Shown: piece after piece, positions 5,455 through 6,192 of the stretch
Layout: each line of letters opens with the position of its first letter
Numbering within the stretch: the stretch's first letter is position 1
Source of the DNA: Verrucomicrobiota bacterium
Lineage (GTDB): Bacteria > Verrucomicrobiota > Verrucomicrobiia > Chthoniobacterales > UBA10450
Length of the DNA: 6,192 bases
Reading direction: 5' to 3'
Assembly (NCBI GenBank): GCA_003219335.1
Contig: QHOF01000045.1
Location: 12,436-18,627, forward strand
Made by a program: the position numbers and the translations under genes
The notes under the pieces: model-generated
Databases searched by the model: none
The model's input: only the letters and a program-made list of their open reading frames with translations
What the model was told of the DNA's origin: nothing

Positions 5455-6192
5455 ATGGAAAAATCTTTAGATAATGGGGAAGATCTCGGCCTCGGTCTGA
5501 AACCCGGCGATCCGCACTATCGCGCGTACGTGGGCCCGCCGGAAGATTACGATTTGATCGCAGCGATGACCTTTAATCTCCTCACCACGCTTGGTCTGCG
5601 CCAGCATCATTCGTTGCTTGACGTAGGCTGCGGCTCGCTTCGGATCGGGCGCTTGTTAATTCCGTATCTCAATCGGGGAAAATACTTCGGCATCGAGCCT
5701 AACGAGTGGCTCGTCGAGGAAGGAATCAGTCGAGAACTCGGAAAATCGCTGGTGGAAATCAAACGGCCGACGTTCTTCTTTTCCGATTCACCCGAGACGA
5801 TTGCGCAGGCGAAGATCTCATTCGATTTCGCGTTGGCTCAATCGATCTTCAGTCATTGCGGATTGGATTTGATCAGCGGCTGGTTGTCCGCGATCTCGCG
5901 TTCACTCGCTGAAGATGGAGCTTTGACTGCCACCTTTTTGATCGGCGAGGAAGACTCTTCGCAAATGGGCTGGGTCTATCCCGAATGTGTAAATTACCGG
6001 GCGGCGACACTGACACGCGCAGCTGCAGACGTGAATTTGCGATTTGAAATTCTGGATTGGAAACATCCGCGGCAGACGTGGGCGCTTTTCGCCGCGCCCA
6101 AGTTTGATTGGAGTTGGTTCAAGAACAGGCCTCTCACTTGGAGCACAGGACTGGATAAGACGCTCAGCCAAAAGAGCGGGCTGCACAATGGA
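5455..6192 (+). CDS. Class I SAM-dependent methyltransferase, cut by the right window edge
   Basis: The frame is open from ATG 5455 to the last base, giving 246 codons with no stop, so the C-terminus is outside the window. After a short charged N-terminus comes YVGPPEDYDLIAAMTFNLL (25-43), then the SAM-binding loop LLDVGCGSLRIGRLLIPYL (54-72), the acidic strand end FGIEPN (78-83), the motif IV-like strand FDFALAQSIFSH (123-134) and DGALTATFLIG (154-164). These are hallmarks of a seven-strand Rossmann methyltransferase. No substrate-specific motif is recognised, so the methyl acceptor (small molecule, sugar or lipid) is unknown. The start lies 2 nt after the sulfatase stop (TGA-TT-ATG), indicating translational coupling and a shared operon. 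No membrane segment is seen in the visible part. Confidence 0.85.
   Translation, partial: MEKSLDNGEDLGLGLKPGDPHYRAYVGPPEDYDLIAAMTFNLLTTLGLRQHHSLLDVGCGSLRIGRLLIPYLNRGKYFGIEPNEWLVEEGISRELGKSLVEIKRPTFFFSDSPETIAQAKISFDFALAQSIFSHCGLDLISGWLSAISRSLAEDGALTATFLIGEEDSSQMGWVYPECVNYRAATLTRAAADVNLRFEILDWKHPRQTWALFAAPKFDWSWFKNRPLTWSTGLDKTLSQKSGLHNG

Overview
The window looks like a piece of chromosome from a GC-rich, soil-type bacterium. The best guess is Verrucomicrobiota (Chthoniobacterales/Udaeobacter-like). This rests on the style of the secreted cysteine-rich protein, the GTTGARM-type intergenic heptamers, the 'GTCATTCCGAGCGAAGTCG' intergenic repeat and the sulfatase-rich gene content. It is an inference from style, not from a marker gene, and Acidobacteria or other soil lineages are possible. 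No rRNA, tRNA, CRISPR array, transposase or phage gene was seen.

Layout from left to right. (1) 1-1213, minus strand: a gene for an exported protein with eight cysteines in its visible C-terminal part. It runs off the left edge and is split between two overlapping reading frames near 731, most simply read as a frameshift. (2) 1214-1431: a short spacer with one inverted repeat. (3) 1432-2598, minus strand: an RlmI-type 23S rRNA m5C methyltransferase (PUA plus Rossmann fold). (4) 2599-2781: a divergent intergenic region almost filled by a 102-bp repeat element with imperfect terminal inverted repeats, followed by four GTTGARM heptamers that end 8 nt before the next start codon. (5) 2782-3678, plus strand: purC, SAICAR synthase. 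(6) 3679-3910: a spacer with several strong hairpins and a textbook intrinsic terminator. (7) 3911-5452, plus strand: a type I sulfatase with a C-V-A-A-R maturation motif and no signal peptide. (8) 5455 to the right edge, plus strand: a class I SAM-dependent methyltransferase starting 2 nt after the sulfatase stop, truncated by the window.

rlmI and purC are ordinary housekeeping genes (ribosome modification and de novo purine synthesis) that happen to be divergent. The sulfatase and methyltransferase form a tight two-gene unit, separated from purC by the terminator, and probably belong to an accessory sulfated-metabolite or glycan operon continuing to the right. I see no convincing new multi-gene system. 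The most unusual signals are the split secreted gene, the intergenic repeat element with its heptamer array against the purC start, and the cytosolic-looking sulfatase paired with a methyltransferase.
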